NCBI RefSeq assembly: GCF_001905725.1
Contig: NZ_LIWB01000023.1
Coordinates: 62,001 to 126,000, forward strand
Source of the DNA: Streptomyces sp. CB02400
Lineage (GTDB): Bacteria; Actinomycetota; Actinomycetes; Streptomycetales; Streptomycetaceae
DNA length: 64,000 nt
Direction of reading: 5' to 3'
This document shows, one piece after another, positions 15,736-24,361 of the stretch (its first letter is position 1; each line of letters opens with the position of its first letter). The position numbers and the translations under genes are program-made. The notes beneath the pieces were generated by a model. It worked only from the letters and a program-made list of their open reading frames with translations. It did no database searches and was not told the origin of the DNA.

Positions 15736-17505
15736 TTATGCGAGCGGGTCGCCGGCCTTCTGGACGACCCTGGCGATCCAGGCCATGGCCTCGGGCACGT
15801 CGTAGTTCCCGGCGTGCGGCTGGTTCCAGGCGAGCCGGTGGTCCAGGTTCTCGACCTGTTTGTCGGCGGCGAGTGCGCGGTCGAGGTTGACCGAGACGGT
15901 GAAGGAGGTGTCCCGGTCGCGGGTGCCGTGGCGGACGTACCAGTTGGGCGCGGTGTCGGCGCGGGTGCCGATGAAGTCCATCGGGTTGATGAGGTGGACC
16001 TGGTCGTCGACGGTGGTGCTCTTCCTGCTCGTGTACTGCTTCCAGGTCAGCCCGGTGTCGTCGAGGCCGCTGCCGTCGCCGGGCACGTCGTTGTGGTTCC
16101 AGCCGAACTCGGTGTAGTTGAGGTACTTCTGCGTCGGCGGGCCGAAGAGGTTGGTCTCGGTGCGGCTGGTGGTGTTCCCGTCGACGCCCACCGCGTCGAA
16201 GGCCGGGGTCGTCTTCAGCGTGGCCTGGGTGGCGACGAAGGCGAGGTACTTCGCCATGTCGACGGAGCGCACCGTGCGGGTGGCGCTGTCGACGTCGATC
16301 CAGTCGTTGACGTACGACGTGGTGGTGCCCCTCGACGTGATCTCGAAGGTGCCGCCCAGCGGCGGGATCGTGTGGGCGGGGTCCGCCTCCAGGTAGGTCT
16401 CCGCGGAGCGGACGACCTCCTTCTCGATGGTGTCGAGCATGGTCGCGGCGGTGAGCCGGGAGCCGTCGGGGGTGCGCAGGTTGAGGCTCTTCTCGTACGC
16501 CGCGAACCGGGCCGCGATCTCGGCGGCGGCCTCGGGCGAGGGGTTCGAGCCGGTGGTGTCGCGGGTGCCGAGGACGTCGTACAGCCACTCGTAGGCCACG
16601 TCGGCGTTGCCGAGGTCGGTGATCGGGCAGTAGGCGTTGACGGCGAAGACGTCGTCGCGCAGGGTGCTGCGCCCCTTGGCGTCGATGCCGGCGGCGCCGA
16701 TCGCGGCGAGGTACGGGGCGTACTCGGCGCTGTTGCCGGAGGCGCCCAGGATCGACGCCAGCGCACCGCCGCCGCTGGTGCCGTTGACGACGATCCGCTC
16801 GGCGCTGCCGGGCATCACGGCGTCGTTCAGGCGCAGGTAGCGCACGGCGGCCTTGGCGTCGACCACCGCCGCGGGGGCCTTGCCGGGGGACGAGCCGTCG
16901 GCGCCGACCAGCCCGCGGCTGCGGTTGGCGACGTCGACGAAGACGTACCCCGCCTTCAACGCGGCACCTACGTTGCTGGTCGAACTGTCGTAGGAGGCGC
17001 CGGCGGTCACGCTCGCCCGTATGTAACTGGCCATCCAGCCACTGTTGTTCACCGCGAAGTAGACCGGCGCCCGCCGGTCGCCGAAGGCGCTCTCGGGGAC
17101 GAACACGTTCATGCTCTGGTAGCCGCAGGCGGTGTTGGGGATGGTGGTGCTGCCCCCGGTGGGACCACCGGACTGCTGTGCCGCGGCGGCGACCGGGTTC
17201 GCGACGTAGCAGATCTCCTTGTACCAGCGCACGGTCACGGGACGGCCGTCGACGGCGACGGTGAGCGTCGTGTAGGCGGTGGAGTCGAAGGCGAGCGCGG
17301 CGTCCTGGGGGTCTGCGGCAGGGCCGCGGCCCTGCGCGGGGGCGGCCGCCGCGACGGAGGCCGGTACCGCGACGGACGTGAGGACGAGGGAACCCGCGAG
17401 CGCCACCGCTCTCAGAAGGCGTCTGCGGGGCGCGGGGCGTTCCGCCCGCGCGCTCGTCGGGTGGGCGAGTGCGCCACGTCCGTGGGAAGCGGTCAGCCGC
17501 TGCAT
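15736..17505 (-). CDS. Secreted tannase/feruloyl-esterase-like hydrolase (subtype B tannase type)
   Basis: A 589-residue predicted exported esterase. The N-terminus has basic residues (PAPRRRLLR) and a hydrophobic signal segment ending in ASVAAAAPA near residue 55. The hydrolase nucleophile motif is NGTSGGG with Ser near residue 244, preceded by AAVRYLRLNDAV. Later conserved blocks are AYCPITDLGNADVAYEWLY and, at the C-terminus, WYVRHGTRDRDTSF and the histidine region NQPHAGNYD. Family members release gallate from tannin esters. The start at 17505 has GAGGGGAG four bases upstream. An ATTGTTAACAAT palindrome sits about 70 bases upstream. The gallate pathway genes 2.4 kb away make tannin hydrolysis the favoured role. 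Confidence 0.78.
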   Translation of the reverse strand: MQRLTASHGRGALAHPTSARAERPAPRRRLLRAVALAGSLVLTSVAVPASVAAAAPAQGRGPAADPQDAALAFDSTAYTTLTVAVDGRPVTVRWYKEICYVANPVAAAAQQSGGPTGGSTTIPNTACGYQSMNVFVPESAFGDRRAPVYFAVNNSGWMASYIRASVTAGASYDSSTSNVGAALKAGYVFVDVANRSRGLVGADGSSPGKAPAAVVDAKAAVRYLRLNDAVMPGSAERIVVNGTSGGGALASILGASGNSAEYAPYLAAIGAAGIDAKGRSTLRDDVFAVNAYCPITDLGNADVAYEWLYDVLGTRDTTGSNPSPEAAAEIAARFAAYEKSLNLRTPDGSRLTAATMLDTIEKEVVRSAETYLEADPAHTIPPLGGTFEITSRGTTTSYVNDWIDVDSATRTVRSVDMAKYLAFVATQATLKTTPAFDAVGVDGNTTSRTETNLFGPPTQKYLNYTEFGWNHNDVPGDGSGLDDTGLTWKQYTSRKSTTVDDQVHLINPMDFIGTRADTAPNWYVRHGTRDRDTSFTVSVNLDRALAADKQVENLDHRLAWNQPHAGNYDVPEAMAWIARVVQKAGDPLA

Positions 17506-17575
17506 GGGTCTCCCCTCATCGAGCACCAGGTGCTCCGCCGATGCCTCGGGGTCAAGGCGTGACGCACGCTACAAG

Positions 17576-17587
17576 ATTGTTAACAAT
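17576..17587. promoter_or_regulatory. Perfect palindrome ATTGTTAACAAT upstream of the tannase gene
   Basis: A 12-base perfect palindrome lies about 70 bases before the tannase start. It resembles operators of FadR/VanR-type GntR regulators and shares TTGTTAACA with a site upstream of the MFS gene (24157-24168). The GntR regulator at 19912 is the candidate binder. Confidence 0.5.
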
Positions 17588-17609
17588 ACGCCTAGCACTA
17601 TCGCGGACA

Positions 17610-18514
17610 TTATTGGGCGTCGTCGTGGCGCAGCCACAGGACCAGGCGCCAGTCCTGCTCGTTGGCGAGGGGGTCGGCGGTGTGCGCGGGGCGTCCGTTC
17701 ACGATGGAGGACATGACGAAGGCGCAGGTGGCCGAGCCGTCCTCGTGGTAGTTGGCCAGGTCGGCGCGGAAGATCGTCTCGGCGGGGCGGTCGGTGTCGG
17801 GGGTGCGCAGGGTGGCCGGGAGGCGCAGCAGGGTCGTGGCAGCCAGGGTGCTCCAGTAGCGGGGAAAGACGTCGCCCCAGAGTCGGTTCTCGCCGAACCA
17901 GTAGCCGTCCCAGTGCCGGATGGCAATGCCGTGCAGCCGTGCGTGCGGCTGGGGCCCGCCGAAGGCCAGCAGTCACGGCAGCCGCTCCTCGATCGCGTCG
18001 TGGAAGACGGCGTCGCCGGTCAGAGCGTACGCGTCGCCGAGGAGGTCCAACAGCGGAGCAACGATCGCCTGCTCGTAGCTGACCTCGTGGGCGGGCAGGT
18101 GCCGGCCCAGGCGCGCGAACCGGCGGGCGCTGTCGACCAGCAGGTCGCGCAGCCTTCCGGCGCGGGCGGTCTGGCCGACGGTGTCGAGGGCGTCGCAGAC
18201 GGCCGTCGTGGTCGGGGAGTCGTCGATGGACAGGTGGGTGGCGCCGCCCAGGTCGAAGCGGCGCTCGATGATGCGGGCGGCGCGCTCCAGGTCCTCCTCC
18301 GGTCGTGTGCCCGGTGCCGGTCGAGGAAGAAGCGGGCCAGCCAGGGCATGTCGTACAGCCGCGATTTGAGGTGCCAGGTCTGAGATCCGCGGCGCGGGGC
18401 GTCGGAGTCGTCGAGGAGGTGGCGTACGGCGAACCGGGACCAACCGTCCAGGAGGAGGCCGGTCCGCTCCGGGTCGGCGAGGCCGCGGGTGGTGGCGGCC
18501 CGCAGCAGCGGCAT
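17610..18514 (-). pseudogene. Broken gene resembling a glycoside-hydrolase-type (alpha/alpha-barrel) protein
   Basis: Three segments together give one protein. Codons from 18514 read PLLRAATTRG to MPWLARFFLDRH; the frame shifts near 18303 into EEDLERAARIIERRFDLGG to DAVFHDAIEERLP. A TGA at 17973-17975 stands where tryptophan is expected, and the same frame continues LLAFGGPQPHARLHG to VLWLRHDDAQ and a stop at 17610. The repeated helical pattern and GYWFGENRLWGDVFPRYWS suggest a six-hairpin-type enzyme, but I cannot name the family. The N-terminus is cut at 18514, exactly where the oppositely oriented tannase fragment starts. Confidence 0.65.
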
Positions 18515-18517
18515 GGC

Positions 18518-19614
18518 GAATCTCGCGAAGCTGGCCCTGGTCGCCGGTTACGTCGTGGTGGAGCCCGGCACCCGCGGACGCAGCCTGACCGACTCCTCCG
18601 GCACCTGCTACGGCACCGCCCCCACGGTGATCGTGGACCTGAAGGCCGCCGTGCGTTACATCCGCACCAACAGGTGGCGCATCCCGGGCAACGTCGAGCG
18701 GATCGTGTCCGCCGGCACCAGCGCGGGCGGCGCCTCCTCGGCCCTGCTCGGTGCCTCCGGCGACAGCAAGATCTACGAGCCATACCTCAGGGAGGCCGGT
18801 GCGGCCGACGCCTCCGACGCGATCTTCGCGACCGGCGCCCGGTGCCCGATCACGGACCTGGAGCATGCCGACGGCGCCTGCCGAGTGGAACTGGGGCACC
18901 CTGCCCACGCGGACCACCGGCAAGACCGTCGATGAGAACATGTCGAAGGAGCTCCAGTCGCAGTTCGCCGAGTATCAGGTCGGCCTGAACCTACGCGGCC
19001 TCAAGGGCTCGCGCTTCGGCAAGATCACCGCCCGCAACTACGCCGACCACCTCCAGCCGTCGGCGACGAAGTACCTCGCGGCCCTGTCGGCTTCCGAGCG
19101 CGAGACATACCTGGCCAAGAACACGTTCATCACGTGGAAGAACAACCAGGCCGCCTTCACGTGGGAGGGCCACCTCGCGCACGTGGCGCAGCGCAAGAGG
19201 ACCCAGCCGACGTTCGACGCGTTCGACCTGTCCGCCGGCGAGAACAACGAGTTGGGCAAGGGCGCCACCAAGGCCCGTCACTTCACCGCATACAGCGCGA
19301 AGAACGACACCACCGGGCTCAGCAGCAATCGGGTCGACAGCGACATCCCCGAGAAGCTGAAGCTGAAGCTGATGAACCCTATGTTCCACATCCTCGAAGA
19401 GCGCAACCCGCACCGTTCCAGGCACTGGTGGATCCGGCTCGGCACGTCCGACACCGACACCGCACTGACGGTCGCCGCGAACCTCGCCATGGCCGTGGAC
19501 AACCTCGGTGACGACGTCGACCACGCGTACTACTGGGACAAGGGCCACGCCACCAACGAGGACCCGGGCGACTTCGTCAAGTGGGTCGCCAAGGTGACGG
19601 GCCACAAGAGCTAG
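18518..19614 (+). pseudogene. Tannase-like esterase, truncated and frameshifted
   Basis: The sequence reads as a relative of the intact tannase at 15736-17505 but lacks about the first 190 residues. The first segment has LVAGYVVVEPGTRGRS and the nucleophile motif AGTSAGG. Near 18880 the frame shifts: ITDLEHADGA is followed in another frame by AEWNWGTLPTR and continues to the C-terminus RHWWIRLGTSDTDT, YYWDKGHATN and KVTGHKS. Truncation plus frameshift make it inactive. Its C-terminus is close to the fragment at 15308-15531, suggesting both come from a second ancestral tannase gene. Confidence 0.8.
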
Positions 19615-19844
19615 CACCGCCACACCGCACGCGCGTTCCGCCGTTCCTTGCCGGAGCTGACCGCCGTGGACGGCCTGAACACGCTGCGGCATTTGCGCCA
19701 CTACCGACGTGCGATCACCGCAGGGCAGCGAGCCGGCGGTGGCAACGGTCACTCCGCCCTCCCCGCCGGCGACCCGACCCTCGATGAGGGCAATCGGGCG
19801 CCGCCTGCCGCGCCCGCCGTGGCTCACCCCATCCCCAAAAGTGA

Positions 19845-19870
19845 GAACAGAATCGTTGACAATTCTGTTC
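19845..19870 (+). promoter_or_regulatory. Inverted repeat over the -35 box of the gntR promoter
   Basis: GAACAGAAT (19845-19853) and ATTCTGTTC (19862-19870) form a perfect inverted repeat with 9-base arms around CGTTGACA. The TTGACA inside (19856-19861) is a good -35 box with TAGCGT (19879-19884) 17 bases downstream. Binding of the GntR regulator here would block its own promoter, so autoregulation is likely. Confidence 0.6.
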
Positions 19871-19911
19871 GCTAGATTTAGCGTCGACAGGCACTCACTC
19901 AGGGAGGGCAG

Positions 19912-20565
19912 ATGCCGAAGGAAGCCCGTCCAGGCTCCGGAGAGCAGGCCAAGCAGTACGCGCTGGAGCGACTCAGGAAGGCGATCCTGCAGGGCGAGAT
20001 GGCGCCGGCCCAGCGGCTGGTGGAGAACGAGCTCGCCGAGAGCTACGGCGTCACGCGTGCCAGCATGCGTGCCGCACTGCTGGACCTGACCTCCGAAGGA
20101 CTGGTCGAGCGGATCCGCAACCGTGGTTCGCGAGTGCGGGTGGTGACGGTCGAGGAGGCCGTGGAGATCACGGAGTGCCGGATGGCACTCGAAGGGCTGT
20201 GCGCGGCCAAGGCGGCGACCAAGGCCACCGACGCGCAGCTCGACGAGTTGACCGGCCTGGGCAAGGCCATGTCCAAGGCGGTCGCCGACGGCGATCCAGT
20301 CACCTACTCCGAGCTCAACCATGATCTCCACGGCCTGATCCGGGACGCCTCCGGCCAGCGCACGGCCGTCGGCCTCCTGGAGCGGCTCAACGCCCAACTG
20401 GTGCGCCACCGATTTCAGTTGGCGCTGCGGCCGGGACGTCCGCAGCAGTCCCTGAGTGAGCACCTGGCCCTGATCGAAGCGATCAGGGCCAGGGATCCGC
20501 AAGCGGCCGAGACGGCCGTTCGCGCCCACCTCAGCAGCGTGATCGACGCCCTGCGCGCCGACTGA
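19912..20565 (+). CDS. GntR-family (FadR/FCD) regulator of the gallate operon
   Basis: A 217-residue protein with an N-terminal GntR winged helix (RLVENELAESYGVTRASMRAALLDLTSEGLVERI, about residues 38-72) and a C-terminal FCD ligand-binding domain. Residues expected to hold a metal appear in ELNHDLHGLI (histidines near 140-144) and SEHLALIEAI. FCD regulators often respond to organic acids or aromatic intermediates. It lies 43 bases upstream of the galB-type gene in the same direction with an AAGGAG site between, so it is probably the first gene of the operon. Candidate operators precede it, the MFS gene and the tannase gene. Confidence 0.87.
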   Translation: MPKEARPGSGEQAKQYALERLRKAILQGEMAPAQRLVENELAESYGVTRASMRAALLDLTSEGLVERIRNRGSRVRVVTVEEAVEITECRMALEGLCAAKAATKATDAQLDELTGLGKAMSKAVADGDPVTYSELNHDLHGLIRDASGQRTAVGLLERLNAQLVRHRFQLALRPGRPQQSLSEHLALIEAIRARDPQAAETAVRAHLSSVIDALRAD

Positions 20566-20608
20566 GACGCGCTCCTGGGGGGCGGCACTGTCACCAAGGA
20601 GATTCAGC

Positions 20609-21367
20609 ATGACCCACGGCAACGGCGCACCCGCCGCCACTCCGCCCCGATCGACTCTCGTCGTCACCGCGCACGCCGGTGACTTCGTGTGGCGGGCGGG
20701 TGGAGCCATCGCCCTGGCCGCCTCCCGGGGCGAGAAGGTCACCATCGCGTGCCTCACCTTCGGCGAGCGCGGCGAGTCGGCGAAGGCGTGGCGGGAGGGG
20801 AAGAAGCTCGACGAGATCAAGGCGATCCGTCGTGAGGAGGCCGAGCGCGCCGCCGCGACGCTCGGCGCCGAGGTCCGTTTCTTCGACGCCGGAGACTACC
20901 CGCTGGTCGCCACCGCCGAGCTGACCGACCAGCTCGTCGCCGTCTACCGGGAGACGCAGCCGGACGTCGTGCTCACACACCCGGTCGAGGACCCGTACAA
21001 CGGCGACCACCCGGCCGCCAACCGCATGGCACTGGAGGCCCGCGTCCTCGCCCAGGCCATCGGCTACCCCGGCGAGGGCGGCATCATCGGCGCCCCGCCC
21101 GTCTTCTACTTCGAACCGCACCAGCCCGAGATGAGCGGCTTCAAGCCCGAGGTCCTCCTCGACATCACCGAGGTGTGGGACACCAAGCGCAAGGCCATGG
21201 AGTGCCTCGGCGCCCAGCAGCACCTGTGGGACTACTACACCGACCTCGCCGTCCGCCGCGGCGTCCAGCTCAAGCGGAACGCCGGGCCCAACCTAGGCCT
21301 CGCCCACAAGACCATGGCCGAGGCGTACATGCGGCCCTACCCGCAGATCGCGAAGGAGCTCGCCTGA
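20609..21367 (+). CDS. galB: PIG-L-family 4-oxalomesaconate hydratase (GalB type)
   Basis: A 252-residue protein of the PIG-L/LmbE zinc-hydrolase fold. The metal-binding start motif is TAHAGDFVWRAGGAIAL (residues 20-36), where the opening matches GalB more than deacetylases. The second half of the zinc site is EDPYNGDHPAANRMAL. GalB hydrates 4-oxalomesaconate to 4-carboxy-4-hydroxy-2-oxoadipate in gallate degradation. Assignment as GalB rather than a deacetylase rests on this motif and on the adjacent aldolase and tautomerase genes. Its stop overlaps the start of the aldolase gene by one base (TGATG). An AAGGAG site lies before the ATG. Confidence 0.8.
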   Translation: MTHGNGAPAATPPRSTLVVTAHAGDFVWRAGGAIALAASRGEKVTIACLTFGERGESAKAWREGKKLDEIKAIRREEAERAAATLGAEVRFFDAGDYPLVATAELTDQLVAVYRETQPDVVLTHPVEDPYNGDHPAANRMALEARVLAQAIGYPGEGGIIGAPPVFYFEPHQPEMSGFKPEVLLDITEVWDTKRKAMECLGAQQHLWDYYTDLAVRRGVQLKRNAGPNLGLAHKTMAEAYMRPYPQIAKELA

Positions 21368-22062
21368 TGCCCGGCATGATCGTCACCAACCCGCTCAAGG
21401 CCGCCCCGAAGGACGTCGAAGCGCTCGCCGGCTACGGGACAGCCACCGTCGGCGAGGCCATGGGCCGCACCGGCTTCCTCGGCACGCATTTGCGCCCGAT
21501 CCAGCAAGGCGTCCGCGTCGCCGGCACCGCTGTCACGGTGCTGTGCTGGCCCGGCGACAATCTCATGATCCACGCGGCGGTCGAGCAGTGCGGCGAGGGC
21601 GACATCCTCGTCGTCACCACCACCTCGCCGTGCACGGACGGCCTGTTCGGCGAGCTGTTCGCCACCGCCCTCGCCCATCGCGGGGTGCGTGGCGTCGTCC
21701 TGAACACCGGTATCCGCGACACCGCCGAACTGCGCGCGATGGGCTTCCCCGCCTGGTCCGCCGCCGTCAGCCCGCAGGGCACCGTCAAGGCGACCGGCGG
21801 CAGCGTGAACGTACCGATCGTGATCGGCGGCCAGGTGATCCACCCCGGTGACGTGATCGTCGCCGACGACGACGGCGTGGTGGTCGTCCCGCGCGAGCGC
21901 GCCCACGACACCGCCGAGGCGTCCGAGGCCCGCGAGAAGAAGGAGGCCGCGGCCCGCGCCGCCTTCCTGGAGGGGCAACTGGGCCTGGACCGCTACGGGC
22001 TGCGGGAGACGCTCGCACGGCTCGGGGTGACCTACCACACGTACGAGGAGGTCGAGTCGTGA
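21367..22062 (+). CDS. galC: 4-carboxy-4-hydroxy-2-oxoadipate aldolase (GalC/LigK, RraA-like)
   Basis: A 231-residue protein of the RraA-like/class II pyruvate aldolase family. Signatures are ATVGEAMGRTGFL near residue 25, GTAVTVLCWPGDNLMIHAAVEQ near residue 60, the GELFATALAHRGVRGVVLNTGIRD metal and pyruvate-binding block near residues 95-120, and HPGDVIVADDDGVVVVP near residue 160. The reaction splits the hydrated intermediate to pyruvate and oxaloacetate. It overlaps galB at its start and the PrpF-like gene at its end (GTGA). Alternative start ATG at 21376 cannot be excluded. Confidence 0.85.
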   Translation: MPGMIVTNPLKAAPKDVEALAGYGTATVGEAMGRTGFLGTHLRPIQQGVRVAGTAVTVLCWPGDNLMIHAAVEQCGEGDILVVTTTSPCTDGLFGELFATALAHRGVRGVVLNTGIRDTAELRAMGFPAWSAAVSPQGTVKATGGSVNVPIVIGGQVIHPGDVIVADDDGVVVVPRERAHDTAEASEAREKKEAAARAAFLEGQLGLDRYGLRETLARLGVTYHTYEEVES

Positions 22063-23141
22063 GCGGCCCCGCGGAGGTGCGCTGCATGCTGATGCGCGGC
22101 GGCACCTCCAAGGGCGCCTACTTTCTGGCCGACGACCTGCCCACCGAAGAGACGGTCCGCGACGAGCTGTTGCTGCGGGTCATGGGCAGCCCTGACCCGC
22201 GCCAGATCGACGGTCTCGGCGGCGCCCACCCCCTCACGAGCAAGGTTGCCGTGGTGTCCCCGTCGGCCGACCCCGAGGCCGACGTCGATTACCTCTTTCT
22301 CCAAGTCGCCGTGGACGAAGCAGTGGTCTCGGACCGCCAGAACTGCGGCAACCTGCTCGCCGGGGTCGGCCCGTTCGCTGTCGAGCGCGGACTCGTACGA
22401 GCAGGCAGCAGCGAGACGTCCGTGCGCATCCGCATGGTGAACTCCGGTGACTTCGCCACGGCGACGTTCCCGACCCCTGACGGCCGCGTCGGCTACAGCG
22501 GCGACACGGAAATCTCCGGGGTCCCCGGGAGCGCAGCCGCCTTTGTCATCGAATTCCCCCCGAAGAACGGGCAGTTGCTGCCCACGGGGGACGTGCGCGA
22601 CACGGTCTGCGGCATCGAGGTCACGTGTGTCGACAACGGCATGCCGACCGTCCTGATCCCGGCCGAAGCTCTCGAGGTCACCGGTCAGGAGGATCCCAAG
22701 GACCTGGAGAGCAACCGGGAACTGACCGTCCGGCTCCACGAAATCCGGCTGGCAGCGGGACAGCTGATGGGACTCGGCGACGTCACCGAAGCCACCGTCC
22801 CCAAGCTCACCCTGCTCTCGCCGCCCCGCCACGGCGGCGCCGTCACCACCCGCACCTTCATCCCGGCCCGCGTCCACACCTCCATCGGCGTCCTCGGCGC
22901 CGCGAGCGTGGCGGCCGGGCTGCGGATCGAGGGAAGCGTCGCGCACGGCATCGCGGCCCTCCCCGAAGAGGGCGACCGGCTCCGCATCGAGCATCCCAGC
23001 GGATTCACAGACATCGAAAGCAGCATCGATCGCGCCCCCCAGGGCGGCCTCAGAGCCCGTCGCACCGCCGTCGTCCGCACCGCCCGCAAGATCTTCGACG
23101 GCACCGTCTTCCCCGTACCACCCACAGGAGGTCGCTCGTGA
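22059..23141 (+). CDS. galD: 4-oxalomesaconate tautomerase (GalD; PrpF family)
   Basis: A 360-residue protein of the PrpF/diaminopimelate-epimerase fold. Family motifs are CMLMRGGTSKGAYFLADDLP (residues 9-28), QNCGNLLAGVGPFAVE near residue 93 and the C-terminal VAHGIAALPEE. GalD-type enzymes interconvert keto and enol forms of 4-oxalomesaconate. PrpF homologues also serve in methylcitrate metabolism, but the GalB/GalC neighbours favour GalD. It starts at a GTG overlapping the aldolase stop and its own stop overlaps the dioxygenase start. Confidence 0.82.
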   Translation: MSGPAEVRCMLMRGGTSKGAYFLADDLPTEETVRDELLLRVMGSPDPRQIDGLGGAHPLTSKVAVVSPSADPEADVDYLFLQVAVDEAVVSDRQNCGNLLAGVGPFAVERGLVRAGSSETSVRIRMVNSGDFATATFPTPDGRVGYSGDTEISGVPGSAAAFVIEFPPKNGQLLPTGDVRDTVCGIEVTCVDNGMPTVLIPAEALEVTGQEDPKDLESNRELTVRLHEIRLAAGQLMGLGDVTEATVPKLTLLSPPRHGGAVTTRTFIPARVHTSIGVLGAASVAAGLRIEGSVAHGIAALPEEGDRLRIEHPSGFTDIESSIDRAPQGGLRARRTAVVRTARKIFDGTVFPVPPTGGRS

Positions 23142-24091
23142 CCCCGCCTCTCGGCGACATCGCCCACATCGGCCACACCCAGCTGTTCACCCCGGGCCTG
23201 GACGCCTCCGTCGCCTTCTTCACCGACTTCCTGGGCCTGACCGTCAACGGGCAGGACGGCGACACCGTCTACCTTCGGACCTTCGACGACTACGAGCACC
23301 ACAGCCTCGTCCTCACCGCCCGCTATCAGCCCGGCCTCGGCCGCCTCGCCCTGCGCACCTCCAGCGAGGAGGCTCTCCGACGTCGGGTGGAGGCCATCGA
23401 GGCGGCGGGCGGCACGGGCAAGTGGACCGAGGACGAGCCCGGTCTCGGCCGGCTCTACGTCACCACCGACCCCGACGGCCACGAACACGCCCTGTACTGG
23501 GAGAGCGAGCACTACCAGGCCCCCCAGGCGCTCAAACCGTCTCTCAAGAACCAGCCACAGGCGAAACCCAACCGCGGCGTCGGCGTCCGCCGCCTGGACC
23601 ACATCAACTTCCTCGCCGCCGACGTCCTCGCCAACGCCGAGTGGCAGGAACAGCTCCTCGGCGCCCGCCCCACCGAGCAGATCCGGCTGGACTCCGGGAA
23701 GATCGCGGCACGCTGGCTGACGTACACCAACAAGTCGTACGACGTCGTCTACACGTCCGACTGGACCGGCAGCGAGGGCCGGCTGCACCACATCGCCTTC
23801 GCCACCGACACCCGCGAGGACATCCTGCGGGCCGCCGACCTCGCCATCGACACCGGCGTGTTCATCGAGACGGGCCCGCACAAGCACGCCATCCAGCAGA
23901 CGTTCTTCCTCTACGTCTACGAACCCGGCGGCAACCGCATCGAGCTGTGCAACCCGCTCACCCGCCTGGTGCTGGCGCCCGACTGGCCGCTCATCACCTG
24001 GACCGAGGAGGAGCGCAAGAAGGGCCAGGCATGGGGCCTGAAGACCATCGAGTCCTTCCACACGCACGGCACGCCGCCCGTGCAGCCCTGA
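23138..24091 (+). CDS. Type I (VOC) extradiol ring-cleavage dioxygenase
   Basis: A 317-residue two-domain vicinal-oxygen-chelate dioxygenase of the catechol 2,3-dioxygenase type. The three metal ligands of the facial triad can be read as His in HIGHTQLF-type N-terminal repeat and, for the active C-terminal domain, His in RRLDHINFL, His in GRLHHIAFATD and Glu in GNRIELCNP. It is coupled (GTGA) to galD, so it most likely opens gallate or a related trihydroxybenzoate. Known gallate dioxygenases (GalA, DesB) are LigAB-like and unrelated in fold, so this would be a non-homologous replacement. A catechol or protocatechuate substrate is an alternative. A strong terminator follows. Confidence 0.82.
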   Translation: MTPPLGDIAHIGHTQLFTPGLDASVAFFTDFLGLTVNGQDGDTVYLRTFDDYEHHSLVLTARYQPGLGRLALRTSSEEALRRRVEAIEAAGGTGKWTEDEPGLGRLYVTTDPDGHEHALYWESEHYQAPQALKPSLKNQPQAKPNRGVGVRRLDHINFLAADVLANAEWQEQLLGARPTEQIRLDSGKIAARWLTYTNKSYDVVYTSDWTGSEGRLHHIAFATDTREDILRAADLAIDTGVFIETGPHKHAIQQTFFLYVYEPGGNRIELCNPLTRLVLAPDWPLITWTEEERKKGQAWGLKTIESFHTHGTPPVQP

Positions 24092-24108
24092 TGTGATCCG
24101 TCCTTCCA

Positions 24109-24142
24109 GGCCCCGGGGCACGGCCGGCCGTGCCCCGGGGCC
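24109..24142 (+). terminator. Perfect 34-base palindrome after the gallate operon
   Basis: The sequence from 24109 to 24142 is fully self-complementary (17-base arms starting GGCCCCGGGG), 17 bases after the dioxygenase stop. It is a strong candidate terminator separating the catabolic operon from the MFS gene promoter. Confidence 0.75.
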
Positions 24143-24156
24143 GAATCGTTGCCGAA

Positions 24157-24201
24157 ATTGTTAACAGAAGTGTTGACGCAGCGCCTACGGCTTCTTAACG
24201 T
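24157..24201 (+). promoter_or_regulatory. Promoter and candidate GntR site of the MFS gene
   Basis: ATTGTTAACAGA (24157-24168) shares TTGTTAACA with the perfect palindrome before the tannase gene. The stretch AACAGAAGTGTTGAC also resembles the gntR promoter repeat. A -35 TTGACG (24173-24178) and -10 TAACGT (24196-24201) are spaced 17 bases. About 160 bases of untranslated leader would follow before the MFS start. Confidence 0.55.
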
Positions 24202-24361
24202 CTACGCCACAGCGAGCTCGAGGCTCCCCGCGCGGAGTCCGCAGCTCAGGGGCATGCTCCGTCCGTCCTCCCCACCGACCGCGCGAGCCGCACCGGCCCC
24301 ACCGCCCTTGCAGCCAGGGACCAAGGTTCCGTCCTGACGTCCCGCACGAGAGGAAACAACG

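Noticed and set aside
15580..17562. A 660-codon plus-strand open frame opposite the tannase gene
   Set aside because: Antisense shadow rich in Val, Gly and Asp; the tannase frame has a signal peptide, catalytic motif and ribosome site.
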